64,000 nt of DNA from Urechis unicinctus (Eukaryota; Annelida; Polychaeta; Xenopneusta; Urechidae): positions 33,202,731 to 33,266,730 of the forward strand of contig CM067356.1 of assembly GCA_034190875.2 (NCBI GenBank). The letters are read 5' to 3'. Both the position numbers and the translations under genes were made by a program. Under the pieces are notes generated by a model. It was not told where the DNA came from, did no database searches, and saw nothing but the letters and a program-made list of their open reading frames with translations. Shown here one piece after another: positions 9,561 to 22,504 of this stretch. Each line of letters begins with the position of its first letter. Position 1 is the stretch's first letter.

Positions 9561-12011
9561 TTAACATACCCCACTTAACATGGATGCTACTTAAAAGACG
9601 ACAGCCAACACTGTGCTGTATCTGTTGAATTATCAGTAACCTAAGCTGTGAAAATGATAGCTGTCTGTTTGTTATTTTCATAGTGTTATTACACCATTGC
9701 AAATAATATGAAACATGCACTATCCGTTGTGAGACAAAGCATTGATTTGAATCAATTAGCTGATAAGAGAAGGAATTGTTAATGCTATGTATTCATTAAA
9801 AGATCTTTATGTGGCCCGTGAATATGATACGTTAGTTCACTCAGAGGACTTAATGCACCTAATATTATAACAAATCTCGTTGTATTTCCGTCGAACAAAA
9901 AGCAGAGCTGGTCGCCCATGTGGAAAATAAAGCCTGATTCCAGGTAGGATAAGTAAAACCTAATGTCATGAGTTGTGACAGATTTACATATCGCTCCTTA
10001 AACGCGCTGATCACCCAAGCATCGCGTTATTTATCTAGAACGCTTTAGACCTATCTTCCGCCAAATGTTGGCTATGAGAGGTTGAGAAAGGTGGAGTTGC
10101 GGCAAGAGTTAGTGGCAGCTTAACCACATCTGAGCTTTTTAGGAACAAATATTGTCTTCACATTTGAATCGGACTAAATCGGAAAATATTAATGCAGTCG
10201 CACAGCAGCGATGCAACAATGCACAATAAACATCAATACATCGATGCAAATGCAGCACAGCAAGCAGCATACATCGATGCATGCTTAAAAGGAAGCCCAT
10301 CGATGCATGCATTTAGCAGCTATGTGTCAATCAAGAATTAGTTTTGGTGGTAATAATGGTCAGCAAATATCATATTAGTGTAAGGGAGAAATACCAACCG
10401 GGCTCAATTGCAATAATAGGTCATAATTATCTTTTTATAATAATCGTTCCCAATTTTGGTGACATGCGAATATGTAAATTTTCACCTGCTAATGGTTAAC
10501 ACACCATATACAAATATTTACATTGTCCAATATCACGTCGTATTCATTTCATAAATTAATTCATGAATCTCAGAGTTCGTTCTGGTGGCAAATGATTTAT
10601 ATTATAAATATAATGAATAATTGAAATAATCTCATTTATTATTGTTTAATGTTATCAGAATGCATCAATGCATAATACAAGAATATTCTGCTCGTCACTG
10701 ACAATGCATCGCCCATGAACCCATCTCTCTACAATGAGACGTATTTATCAATGTAAGCTCCTTAAGTGATTGGCAGAAAAATATAACGCTATGAATGATC
10801 ATAACCATAAGATGCCCTACATAATGTGACGCATTGAGTGTAAAGGTGTGTTTCGGCATAAAACTACTCACGCGTCATCTTCTAATTGTGTTCGATGTGT
10901 GCCGAGCAATGAACTTCATTTATAACCTGATATTGATTGCAAAGTCTAGAGGTTATTTTTTTTTATCAGATTATTGTTTGTTATAACTGGTTCGTTACTA
11001 AGTGAACATTGTTAATCACCGTATTAGTGCCAGCACTACATAATGGCACATGGAGAACATATAGAGAAAGTCTGGCGAAATACCAGCTGATCAGGAACAC
11101 ATTGCTAACAATAAGTCGCATTTTGAACCCAGCAAATGACCTGCTTATCACGTTTGAATTAATTTTTGATTTATATTCTCGCAAACAATGAGCACCTTTT
11201 ATTTGATTGTTGGACACGATAATTATTGCTTGGCAAACTCCTGCGCCATGCAGCAAACACAATAGGTTTTTTACAATATCTAATAGAAATATAGTCATTG
11301 CTAATCAGAACTGCTGAAAGCGAGGCTCAGTTTGTAATGGTCACACAGTATGCTTCAAACTCATAAATTTATCTGAAACCAATTTCGTATGGTGTGGGCT
11401 TTGTTTAGTGCAGATAATTATCCCTAATAGACAAGTCAGTGAAAGCGATCCCGGAAATATAATGAAGAGAATTTTCCATTATTATTTTTGAATGGAAACA
11501 TTTTATGAGGATTGTCGTAGGTCTAAGATTTCTAAAATCTTCTTGGCTGCATGAATAAGAGGATAAAGTCAACAAATGATGGGTTAGAAATATGAAAGTT
11601 TGCACAATGGAATCCGCAGCAATAGCACCCAATAACTACAGTCATTTATAATAATGTTCCTTGTCAATTGATGCGTGATGTGCCTGACGTACGCGCAGTA
11701 AATTGCGAGTCCATTCAACATATTTCGTTGGTAATAGCTGACTCGATAATCACAAGGGTTACATGCTAAATACTCTTACAATAGATTGCGTAATAAAAAA
11801 GCCATGGGGTGGTTAAGAATAATTCATATTACATTCAACATACGATCGAACTACAAATGAGTATTTGCATTCCTTCACGCGTAGCATGATATCTTTCATC
11901 CATTTGAGGAATGCTTGGCATAACGAAACGAAAACACCTTCAACATTCATAATATCCCATTACCATTCAATGTATAAACAGCATCATATTATAACGATTT
12001 GATTCAGAGCA
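9561..12011. other. Left flank of the palindrome, shared by both duplication copies
   Basis: No gene recognised. From 10,071 the sequence matches 43,739 onward. Bases 10,215-10,315 hold several CATCGATGC and GCATGC motifs. Bases 11,195-11,265 carry one inverted copy of module M. The 145-bp insert at 44,364-44,508 and the 41-bp stretch near 44,036-44,076 are absent here. Confidence 0.6.
10215..10315 (+). repeat. Cluster of CATCGATGC/GCATGC palindromic motifs
   Basis: ACATCGATGC, ACATCGATGCATGC and CCATCGATGCATGC occur within 100 bp, mixed with GCAGCACAGCA-like sequence. The second duplication copy keeps the cluster at 43,890-43,980. Whether it binds anything is unknown. Confidence 0.6.
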
Positions 12012-12245
12012 AATGGCGTTTGATTCGAAAACGCTGTGAAAACTGATTATCGTGCCTTGCATGAGCTGTTATAATAGCCGCTCATTGAGTCACATGACCA
12101 GTAGCACGACCAATCGCAAGCAGTAGTATCCAGTCACGAGCAGTCGCACGACTTATCGTGACAAGTTATGTGATTGGTCCTTGTAATTGAGCGATAAATC
12201 CTTCTTTGTCTTGCGACAAGCTACAAATTAGTCGGGTACAGGGGG
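12012..12245 (+). repeat. Module K, left arm of an inverted pair
   Basis: This stretch is the imperfect reverse complement of 21,496-21,750. Shared landmarks are GAGTCAC(A/G)TGACCAGTAGCACGACCAAT, GTAGTATCCAGTCAC, ATTGAGCGA and TCTTGCGACAAGCT. The second copy repeats the pair at 45,860-46,090 and 54,446-54,650. It is rich in GTCGCACGAC-like words that are partly self-complementary. Confidence 0.8.
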
Positions 12246-12740
12246 TATTGGGTGGTTTTGGAACTTGGTCACTTCTGGGTTTCGTTCTGAGGGATCATGT
12301 AGGTTTCGGAATTATGTAAATTGAGACTAAAGAATTTTCTTTCATACTCCTGGCACGCTCGCGAATGGTTAGGTGCTGAGTTTTGTGTCTCTTGTCTCCA
12401 TCAGTGGAATGTTTGTCGATCTGGTCTCCTTTGGGTGAGGTGTATCTGGCCTCTCATGGCGATGTTTATTTGTTGTGCGAGCCTCGGTATGTATAGAGAA
12501 ATGGTTATTGGGTATTAGTAAGTAATTCGAAGGGTTGAGGGCAAATTTGGATGAATCTGAACATGTTGACATTTTCCTGTATTTATCGCTGACTAAACCT
12601 ATAGATCGGAGTAGGACATATTTCGAAAGGTGAAATGCTAGTTAGCAGGTCTGGATGAGGGCAATTGTGCTTGTCTAAATGTGCCAAAAATTAATAATGA
12701 ATAATGGCGTGGCTTGGGTTGGGGTGCTTGAGAGTGTGGG

Positions 12741-13184
12741 CGCCAGTAGATGGTGTATTTATGAGTGTACACGCGTATGGGTGCGTTTATAGGGGTGATA
12801 TCAAACATTATTCTGATCAATGGTCCAGCAATCCTAACGTTATCACGGCACTCCGCTGGGTCCGCATGATTGGATATCAAACTAGTGTTTAAGGACATGT
12901 TGTAGATATAAGTATTATTTTGGTTGTATACAATAGGTTTGGCCAATGGTTGCTCCATAAGTGCTGGTCCGAAACACATATTTGTGTTCTGTTGGATAGA
13001 TTCGGACATGGTTATGCAAGATATTAAATGAAAGCTACTTAATAAGATCTATTTTGTAAACATTGCGAAACAATTGAGTTTGGCCTACCTTGTCCATAAC
13101 AAAAGCATTCTATCTACAGATTATGGTCAATAGCAATGTGTTTCTGAATGCGTAATGAACAACAGCTGACACTACAACATACGG
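12741..13184 (+). repeat. 444-bp segment present only in duplication copy 1, containing module F
   Basis: Copy 2 joins directly across this place at about 46,589, with a few G bases shared at the junction. Bases 12,785-13,110 match 34,150-34,465 (module F). F therefore exists in two contexts, and this is either a deletion in copy 2 or an insertion in copy 1. Confidence 0.75.
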
Positions 13185-14344
13185 TTATCTTAGTGTGGTG
13201 GCTAGATAATAGGCAATCCTCTCGAATACACAAACAAGATGCAGTGATCACAATACACACAAAGAGCAATGTGGTTAATATTGTATTGTGTGTTTATGTG
13301 AACTTTATACTAGCGCTAAACATTACGCTTTGAAAAAAACAAGTTACTATCAGATACTGTATTAGCAATAAAAATCGAATCATTGCACTAAACCTGACAC
13401 ATTAGCGTTCTCTCTGATATTGATGGTGTCATGCATCCAACACTTTGTTACAGAATGAATATGAAGGTCAAGTATGCCAGCGGTTACAAATGTACAATAC
13501 AAAACATATATCACCAGTTTTCATCGGTGATGGTCGCGGTAATATTTATATTAATGCCAATTCCACAACTCAATGTATATCGCCTAGGAATGTTCAATGT
13601 TTGCAATTAATGCGGTCTAAATGTTCAATCTGAAGTTCATCTTGCCTCAAGGCAATTTGTATCATAAGACGCAGTGACATATTGATAACTCAAATTATTC
13701 ACCAATGCAATATCAATGGAATATTGCAACCACTTAATCATGAATTATAGCCGTCTAGCCTAGTGTTGTTACAAGGCTACGCAGTTTAGATTCGCGTGCA
13801 GCGAGGTTGCATTGCGTTCTGCTCTGTTCACATGGATGGATAGTTGTAATTAGTTCGCCGCGGTGGTTGGTTTTACAATCACAAAACGATTGAAGGGAGC
13901 CAATGTGTATGCTATTCTTTAGCATTACCAGCGTCCTAAAAAATGGCAATGGACATCAATAAATCAAAAACTAGACAATCTGGGCGAAGGGAATACCTTT
14001 GTTGACTACACTAGTCTTAGCAGACTCCTACCCTGAATGGACAACCATACACAATGAATACTAAGCGTTTAATGAATATAATGTGTTTAATGATTGATGA
14101 GGGGCATAGCAAGTGTCCGATAGTGGTTTCTGTTTTCACCACTTCCGATATGTAACTGTTAAATAATTGGACGATGTGATTAATTGAAACAAGATAAACA
14201 AAGAGGGGTTGGGCAACTTCAAATAATATAGTAATGCGTGCTTCACATCAATGTGCATCACACTGAAAACATGACACATTGGTCAACATTTTACATTAAA
14301 TATTTCGCCTTCTTAAGTGTGTCTGCTATAACTTGTTGCTGTAA

Positions 14345-15565
14345 ATGCATATATAACTGTTATATAGACATTAGAAAATGCTAAATTGTCTTTCAAACCT
14401 CTGTTAACGTAGTAAATGCAAGACGCCAAATAAGTGCCGGTCGAATAACATTACCCTGCCGTACTGTTGGTCTGCATAAATACTGGATAATGGAAACTGA
14501 CGCTGACATTATACATTTCTTGTAAATCTATGCCAAGAGCAAGCGTCGACTCAGCTTAAGAAGTAATCAATAGCAAACAATGCGAAATAACAATAAGAAC
14601 CAGTACAAAAATAATCAGCCTTAGTAAAGCGGTGATGACAGAAAGTATATAAATGGATCATAACTCTTATGTGACGTGATCACATGCTTAGCCAAGCTCC
14701 AATCAGTTAATATTAAAGGATATTCTATAACAGGCATCGCTGATTATTTGATAATAATATTGTGGACAGGGTGAGATTAAGGCCTTTATGCAGTCAGCAC
14801 ATGTCTAACTTCTTATCAAGAGCAAACACCTGACAAATAACTTCATTTCTGTAATAGCAAGTGCTTAAAGTTCGTCGTTGCATTGTATGTACGCGTTGAT
14901 GCGTTTGCATCTGAGTGTATGTGGAAGGTTGGTCGGGGTTATATTGCGTGTGTATTTAATGTGTGTATTTGCCTGTGCGCTTAATGTTGTGCCGACCTTC
15001 ACAGGTCAAATTAAACAAAATATAATAAACATCGCTGCTTTTCAACGTCAAAAGATAGGAAGATTGTCTTGGATGTAATTGAAGGTGCATGGTAATTCGA
15101 CTCATATATAGACAAAGGTCCATATCACAATAGTAATGACATATAATGTTAACCATGCTTATAGTTGCAGCTCAGTTTTTGCTGAGGCGGATGTCATCGT
15201 AAAGAAGTTGTCGTTATAACAATGTGTATAACCGTGAGTAATTTCAACGTCCCAATTTGTGGAGATATCATTTCCCCCCCGTCAAGAAGCTATTCTTGAT
15301 ATGGCCAATCATGTGTTATTCTACATATACATCGAGCAATCATAACATTAGACTTCAGTCGATTAACGTATCTCAAACAAAATCCTATCGCAAGTAATAG
15401 GATGCTATTTCAATGGTTATTGTCTCAAGAGCCTCAGACCCTCAACATCATACCATTGTGAGTAGATCTTTAGTCTAAAGCAAATAAACGTGAAACCTCA
15501 AGATCAATTATATCCGCAGCAAAGAGCTTCTTACCTCTTTCCCGAGAGAGGGACTTGGTGCCATG
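14345..15565 (+). repeat. Module P, copy 2: left arm of a long inverted repeat
   Basis: Direct copies lie at 1, 35,030 and 48,505. The minus strand of 18,050-19,740 also matches along its whole length. Matching landmarks, read on the opposite strand, include TTCCACATACACTCAGATGC, a GGCCATATCA block near 15,300, and ATTTGCTTTAG near 15,480. The arms look diverged but collinear. No open frame is shared between arms. Confidence 0.85.
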
Positions 15566-15569
15566 GCTA

Positions 15570-16245
15570 GTCGATGTCATCGATTAAAAATGATAAACTT
15601 CCATTGCCACGTGTGGTGAAAGGGGTAATGAGCGTCAGCTTGTGGAGTACTTTGTTGAATTTATTGTGCATCTTGAAATATCGAGAAAAGTTTGGAATCT
15701 TACATTTTTTATTACAATGTTATCTGCACAATAGAACCCGATACATAATTGATTTGCAAACGACTACATTGGATAAAATTCAGAACACTGCGATGTGTGT
15801 GTTCCACTTGGTGACCCAATGTAGAGAACAAATCTGACTGTGTTCCGATTAGGTACTTACTCTATTGGTGTCTGGTCGTCATAAGATGTTTTTGCAAACT
15901 CCTAATGGAATCTGTCTAATGAGTGCATTGCGCATGACGCAAATGCGTCCACCACCCTTAAGACCCGTGTTCCGCCTTAAGCAGATAAATTACCTCACCA
16001 TTGATTTGGCAACACATTCACATGGCAATCTCTCATGTGGATATGATTTAAATGCGTCCATAGTTGAAACTATCCAGACACACGCAAGGTTCGATTTCAT
16101 TTGAAAATACGTTATCTAAGTCTACCTGACGCCCCAAAAAACACATTCAGTATTCCAGCGGACGGCTGGTTGGTCGCTCAATACAAATGTCTGTCAAAGA
16201 GTTACCTGTTAGGCTAACAACGGGTGACGTTGAATATATGTACTG
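15570..16245 (+). repeat. Modules Q and R, copy 2
   Basis: Q occupies 15,570-16,110 and R 16,130-16,245, as at 49,730-50,420. Two ATG frames (15,865-16,104 and its neighbour upstream) are kept in both duplication copies but not in the other Q copies, so they reflect recent common origin. Confidence 0.75.
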
Positions 16246-16361
16246 CAATGAATGCAAATAACAACGTTTTCATAATCTATGAGAGCACAATTTACGAAAA
16301 TCACTCGTCGTACCTGGAATACCTTTGTTTGGTGAATTTTCTTTATCACTCATAGTCAAAA

Positions 16362-16450
16362 GCTACAACTCTTGCGAGGCTCGAACTAACTATTTTCTGA
16401 TCCAGAGTCAGACGTCCCGTTTTATTGGACAACTAGACCACGTAATATGC
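16362..16450 (-). tRNA. tRNA-Arg-like SINE head
   Basis: Minus-strand GTGGTCTAGTTGTCCAATAA, GTCTGACTCTGGATCAG and GTTCGAGCCTCGC give an A box, anticodon arm and a good B box, followed by AGAGTTGTAGCTTTTGACTA. The second duplication copy at 50,530-50,612 has lost seven bases in the anticodon arm. Confidence 0.65.
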
Positions 16451-17124
16451 AATATGAAAGACCTCAAAATTACTACATTTTCAAAGGGTTAATTTCACTG
16501 GCGATACCGTCGAGCACATATTAGAAAGCAAACAATTCGATAATGTTACAAATGCATGTATAATAAATGTGTTTAAGTTTGTTTTTAATCAATAAAAATT
16601 TCTTTGAGAGGTATCACAAATGGCACGTGAAAGGCAATTTAGCGACCCACTACACCACGGGAATCGGCACAATACATATTTTTGTGTTTTGTATTTGTTT
16701 CGAAATCTTAACATTTATGCCAATATCACTGAAGTTTGTAGTTTGTAGTGCTATGTTGTGTCACTAACGTTTGACATCATTTCAAAATTGTTTGACATGT
16801 GTAGAGAAACTTGTGCGGTTGATTATAAATTATGTTAACTGTAATTTGTTGAATCGGTATGGCAACAAACATTGGACGTACCGCACTGAGCCATTTTCTT
16901 TCGTCCATTTTCCTAAATCACGTGTCATTGCTAAATGTTAGATCTCGGACAAACATCTGATTCACAGACCTCTGAACTGAAGTCGGACGCCATATCCATT
17001 TCGCCGCGAGGATAATATCGAATTAGAAAAACTGAAGAATAGATAGTAACATGGAAAAAACAAAGCATCGGTTTAAAATTTTATTATCAAATAGGACAGT
17101 ATTTTAATTTGATTCAATACTATA
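16451..17124. other. Core of the palindrome, unassigned
   Basis: Lies near the centre of symmetry of the P and K arms. An ATG frame at 16,567-16,767 (66 codons) has no recognised motif and is not listed as open in the second copy. No transposase motif (DDE, YR, RT or Rep/Hel) was seen. Confidence 0.5.
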
Positions 17125-17745
17125 ATATATGACATCCAAAGGAATAGAGCTTCACTCACGCTCATGATTCGTCTATGGCTACGCTACATACAATACACAA
17201 AAGCATCAGAAGTACACAAAATGTTCTCTTCCAATTCAATTTTGTAAATATATCGCAATTAAATGTAACCATTTGAAAGAGAAAAGGACTATTGACCTTA
17301 TGATGATGAAATGCAAGTTTATATTTATTCCTTGGGGATAGAACCTCATTCAGGCTGGCAAATATTCGGAGAAAATGTAATGCATATTTCAAATGAGAGC
17401 AATCTCATCGGAATATTTTCCCCACTCCCATCTTCAAAACCCTTTGTCAAAAGTAAAAACCCTAGCTAGATACCTTAATGCCCGAGGCAAGACAAATTAT
17501 CACTCAGACCATTGGACCACATGTGAAGAATTGCTATGCCTCAAAGATGACTAAATTCAATTATGTATATTATTTGCTGGCGATTATTGAAATAGACCAA
17601 GAAAACATCACGGTAGACAGTGCGACTGAGGTCCGGTTCTTGAGTCTATTTCCAACGAATAAAAGAGTAAAAGTGTGAAAAGCAGTCCCCTCAAATTCAA
17701 AGCAATCCCATTTGGACGATATATGTCTCCTCAATAATAATTCGT
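17125..17745 (-). repeat. Module E, copy 3 (inverted)
   Basis: Reverse complement of the E copies in the A blocks. Plus-strand frame 17,478-17,678 reads VDSATEVRFLSLFPTNKR and is nearly the same at 51,643-51,843. Related residues appear on the minus strand of the 7,215 and 31,560 copies. Confidence 0.85.
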
Positions 17746-17768
17746 CATTGGCGTAGCTCTATGTTATG

Positions 17769-18385
17769 ATCATGCTTTTTTACATGTAGCATATTGCATG
17801 ATTGGTCATATCATGAATAGCTTCCATACAAAAGAGACAATACAATGTCTACTTGTTTTGTCAAATACACTGGCATACAGTGATTTAAACAACACATAAA
17901 TGTACCCCACAAGAACAGAGATGGTCGAATGAACGATCACATTTTAGAAGGTAATGACTTCCTGAAGGTTCCACATTTCTTGATATCATGTTATCTCCTC
18001 GCATAGTTCCGAGAGAAATATTATAGACGCCAAGTAAGCCATATAAAGCAGACTTGTCATGGCACCAGCTGCAAATATAAATAATCTTGAGGATGTTAAT
18101 TTATTTGCTTAAGAATAATGACGTATACACCAATTGAAATGATTGATGTCTACATCCCAGAGTAATGCTAGCGTTTTAAGGTTGTATTTGATGCTATGAT
18201 TTCATGGATCTGAGGCTCCCGAAGCAATTTACCCATAACATGGCATGCTCGCATTAGTGATTGGCTTACGTTTGAGATGCGTTAATTTGCTTATGTCTCT
18301 GTAATGATCACGCGGGCTATATGTAGCATACAGAATGATTGGCCATATCACGAATAGCTTCCTAATAAAAGCGGCAATCAATACA
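17769..18385 (+). repeat. Internal direct repeat of about 85 bp
   Basis: Bases 17,769-17,851 and 18,304-18,385 share GATTGG(T/C)CATATCA(T/C)GAATAGCTTCC and their flanks. The second copy overlaps the inverted P arm, so the first may be a fragment of P. Both are repeated at about 51,930 and 52,456. Confidence 0.65.
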
Positions 18386-19740
18386 TTAATTACCAGTTCG
18401 GTCGCATGAACTTAATCACGATAATTGATGCACAGCTTTGCAATGTCATCCTCCTTGGTAAAAATTTAGTTACAAATATAAGCTTGGCTCATACTGATGC
18501 CGAAACAATACTATACGCTCCCATACACACTCAATCCAACCCCCAACTACCCTCCCACATGCACTCAGCTGCCAACGCGCCAACTCGTACATACGCCAGT
18601 TTCTTCAATCGATGGCATGGAGTGCATGAATGCATTAAATTTACTAAGGGCTGATCTGTTGGCATGGTGCAATGAAGCAACATCCTGCCCACTCTACCGG
18701 CGTCGGGTTTTGATTAGAATTTAGTCATGTGCTGAGGGAATAAGTACTTTGAACTCAGCTTGCACACAACATTATTGAATAATTATTGTGGCCTATTATC
18801 GAACATCCTCCTGCATTCGCGTTTCTTTATGTGAACTGAATTAAATTTGGCTATGCATTTGATCAAGCCACATAAGCCACATTATTTTGGACATTGGTGA
18901 AGATTGGTTATTCATCATTGATGAATTGGTCGTTGAAACAAAGTTTCAATGCACAATATGCGCCCCCAACTGCTTACTGATTTAGTGACAAGACTGTCTC
19001 TTATTGTTATACTTATTTACAACATTCATGCTAATACTGATATCCTTTGGTCTACCTTTGCACATTATGCAAATAAATGTAGGAGAAGAGTCTATGTTTG
19101 CACCGATCGCTGCAAACTGATATGTCACTAGCGGAAAAACCTGTGTTAGTGATATCCTTGTTATGTCCTTGCTCCAAAGTACCTATTACAGTATAAACTA
19201 ATACAGGGATATAAGAAACGTTTGTGATATTCTGCTGCACAATTAGACTAAAAAGGGTATCAGATTGACATTAATGTTAATACTTGACACACCCTGTACT
19301 ACCTCAAATAGTTTATACTCTATCGACGGGGAAAATGAACCTCAGACGAGTGTGCTGGTAGTTATTCGTGGATGCCGCCATGATCGATTTATGTTCTTCC
19401 TGTCACCACCGCTGTATTCAAGCAGATTATTATCATACTGCTTCATGTAACTATTTCACATTGATCGTTTTTGATTTCTGCATGATCTGATTAGCATACA
19501 ATCGCTAGAAATGTTTCATGTCAGCGACAGTGTCCATTATCCACCACAAAGACCGACGGTTCGGCATGGGAGTGCTATTTAGCCAGCACTTATTTCGCAT
19601 CTGGTAGTTATAACGGGATGTTTGCCTGCCAATTTTGTCGGGAGCGTGGGACGCATTTTGTATCTTATATACCTCTACAGAAGTTATTTATGCACTTAAA
19701 GCAATGGTAAGTCATGTGTTTCGCGCGACGCGTAGTTATA
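18050..19740 (-). repeat. Module P', right arm of the long inverted repeat
   Basis: The minus strand follows P from its inner end to its outer end. Landmarks are CTTGAGG near 18,095, GGCCATATCACGAATAGCTT near 18,345, a CTCCCACATGCACTCAG block near 18,560, CATGTGCTGA near 18,725, a GACGGGGAAAATG block near 19,330, TGTCAGCGACAGTGTCCATT near 19,520 and ACTTATTTCGCATCTGG near 19,590. It resembles the fuller P of 1-600 more than the shortened P at 14,345. In copy 2 bases equivalent to 18,977-19,770 are missing. Confidence 0.85.
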
Positions 19741-19770
19741 ACTGACATATATGAAAATGCGAAATGTTTA

Positions 19771-21495
19771 ATATCAAAATTTGTTCTGATGGCCAGGGTA
19801 GTGTAGGCGCATCAAGTGTAATTCGACCCCATTTCCAAGAAAGTAGGTAATCGCAGGCCGGCGACCGCCCGGGCAGCGTGCCTGGCATTTTTAATTGTGA
19901 ATGTGACCGCCCATCGCATGATCTTTTGTTGCCCTCGTACACAACGGCCGATGCCTAGCAACAGCACTCGCCACTCGGGCTCCACTTTTATTGTGATTTA
20001 GTTATTACACATGGCCATTAGAAGGGTGCCTTTGCTGGGATGAAGGGAGTATTTGACTGTTAGTGCGTTTAAGCATGTCAGTCACGGATGCAGCACTTTG
20101 CCTCAGGATGTGGATGGCCATTAGGAATCTTAAATAAAGACTTGCTGTTACCGATCCGAAGCTAGCCGACAGGTTGGGTATGGCTACTGTAAATGAATAA
20201 GAACCTTATTTTCTTCCATTCCATTGTAATCCCGATTCTCTAACGCCGGTCTCTGACATTGCCTTTATGAGAGATGTAACATGATAATATATATATTACG
20301 CCGTACGACATTGTGTCACCCAAAATCATGATTGGCAGCTTTTGCTCATCAGAGTTCATTTCATGCAATTATCAAACTCATAGAGATTCCCACTAACATT
20401 AAAGTCATACAACATCAAGGCCAAATGACCTTGTGGTAATGAGACTCTATCTACTCGAGATCAGTACTTAACCCAAACACACAAAGCATGCTGGCAGTCG
20501 ACGCTGAATATTTTCGTTTCATACTTGTTCTACTGTATTTAACTCGCATTTGCAAATGTTATTTAAAGATCGTCTGACACATAATATATGATTTGCTTCT
20601 CTGCCAACCAGTTTTATATTGATATTGACATTTCTCTGTAATTGCCTAGCATTGTGCCATACATAGTTTCACATCGCTCTTATTTTCAAATCGACGACGG
20701 CAATTGGTCAACTGACGAAGACATTTAAATACAAACTCGATCACAACTTTTCTGAGATTCATAAATGTATTCAGACATATATATAGATGGTTATGTTTAA
20801 TGTGGGATGTGCCTATGTGAAGCATGCTTTACTATTTCACTCCAGTTGCTTGACCCTTCTCTATTTCCCTTACATGACATGATCATTTCGACTAATTCTG
20901 CAACATGAACCACAATCTTCAACTGCGAACACTATCTATGCTTCATTTACAACTGTATCTATCGTTTAATATCTTGCATAACTTTTTTTCATACCTACCT
21001 AACAGAACACATGTATGTGGTAAGGACCAGCAATAATTCAGCGACCTTTAGACGAACCATATTTTAAACTCCCATAGCAATCTTCATATCTACAACTTGC
21101 CCAAGAACACGCGCTTGACTTCCAGTCCCAGCAGTAGGATAGTTAACCCAGTGCTTAGAGTCATATTTTATATAAATAGAACACATTATTAACTACTTTA
21201 TATAGCAACACATATAAGAACAACATAATGTGACGTGGCACACATCGTTCCATGATGAACCATTCATGCATTAGGAAATGTGCCGTTCGAAAAGAAGGCT
21301 GATTCCATCGCAATTACAAAAGAACCTTCCATTCTATTGATATAATGCACACTGTAATCTATATATGTCAGATTATGCCTCAGTGACGTTCACGCTGCTA
21401 TTACCTCAGTCAATCGTGTAACCCAGGGCGGTCTTGGTAGGATCGTGGTTTTTTACTGCGACATCAGCCTTGCAGTCGCACAATAATCCCCGTAA
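19771..21495. other. Spacer between P' and K' arms
   Basis: No gene recognised. A GC-richer patch at 19,790-20,010 (for example GCCGGCGACCGCCCGGGC) is kept in copy 2 near 53,215. Bases 20,412-20,629 and about 20,732-20,870 are absent from copy 2. Confidence 0.5.
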
Positions 21496-21750
21496 ACGAC
21501 TAGTTTGCAGCTGGTCGCAAGATATGGGAGGGTTTGTCGCTCAATTATCCACGACTACAAACGACTGTCAAGGAACCATCCAACGACTTGTCACAACTTG
21601 TCTTACGACTGATCGTACGATTGTTGGTGACTGGATACTACTGTGATTGGTCGTGCTACTGGTCACGTGACTCATTTACCTGCTTTTATGTTAGCTCTCA
21701 CATGTCAAAATATCAGTTCTCACAGCGAATTAAAACCATCAAGTTTACTC
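21496..21750 (-). repeat. Module K', right arm of the inverted pair
   Basis: Pairs with 12,012-12,245 on the opposite strand. Copy 2 at 54,446-54,650 has lost an internal stretch around the CAACGACTTGTCACAACTTG segment. Confidence 0.8.
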
Positions 21751-22504
21751 TCGTATTGCGCATGCATCAATTATTGTTCGTACTCTTACATTCATGTGGT
21801 TCAGAACTTTTGTGAGAGCTTAATCTTAAAGCATTCCTCACAACTCTCGTGAGAAGGCTTTTGGAGCAGACCATGTTTCAAACCATTATGAACTGAAGTC
21901 CGTTGTGACCTCAGCTCTGTATTTAATATAAACATAATTTTATTTCTATCTTTCGCTTTCAGTTGAGTACTTGGCGCAAGGGTTTGCCAAGCATATATTT
22001 ATCATATCCCATAAACAGTTAAATAAATGTTTATTTGTGGCGAGACTATGAAGGAGAAATATGCCTCGAACGTAATGTGTTGGTTAGAGTAGAGCATTTA
22101 AGTTTCGCTGGCTTTTATACCTAATGCGTTCTGTAAAAGGTCTTAAGATACAACTTTGTTGAAGCCGTTTAGTTTCAGCAAATCGTATTCCACGAAACTT
22201 CTTAGCTACTTAATGGTTGCATGAAAACTTGGTTAATATTCTAAAGTTTTCTCCTGTGGGTGAGTGAGGGCTGCTTAACATATTCTTTCTGTTATTATTC
22301 TACAAATATCAGCAGTCATCGACTTTAAACCATAGTTCATATAAAGTTTATTTACGTATGGGCACAACTAACTCATAAAGTCGGAGATATGATTCACTAC
22401 CCACTCTACGCACCAAATAGTTCATTTCTAGCTGCCCCCTCTCTGCTATGTATCAACATCTCTGGTGGGAGGGGTGAATATCAAGGAAGCTTAAATGGGG
22501 CTTT

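Noticed and set aside
20412..20629. tRNA-like segment around GTGGTAATGAGACTC
   Set aside because: No anticodon arm or B box could be paired, so the likeness is limited to a few bases.
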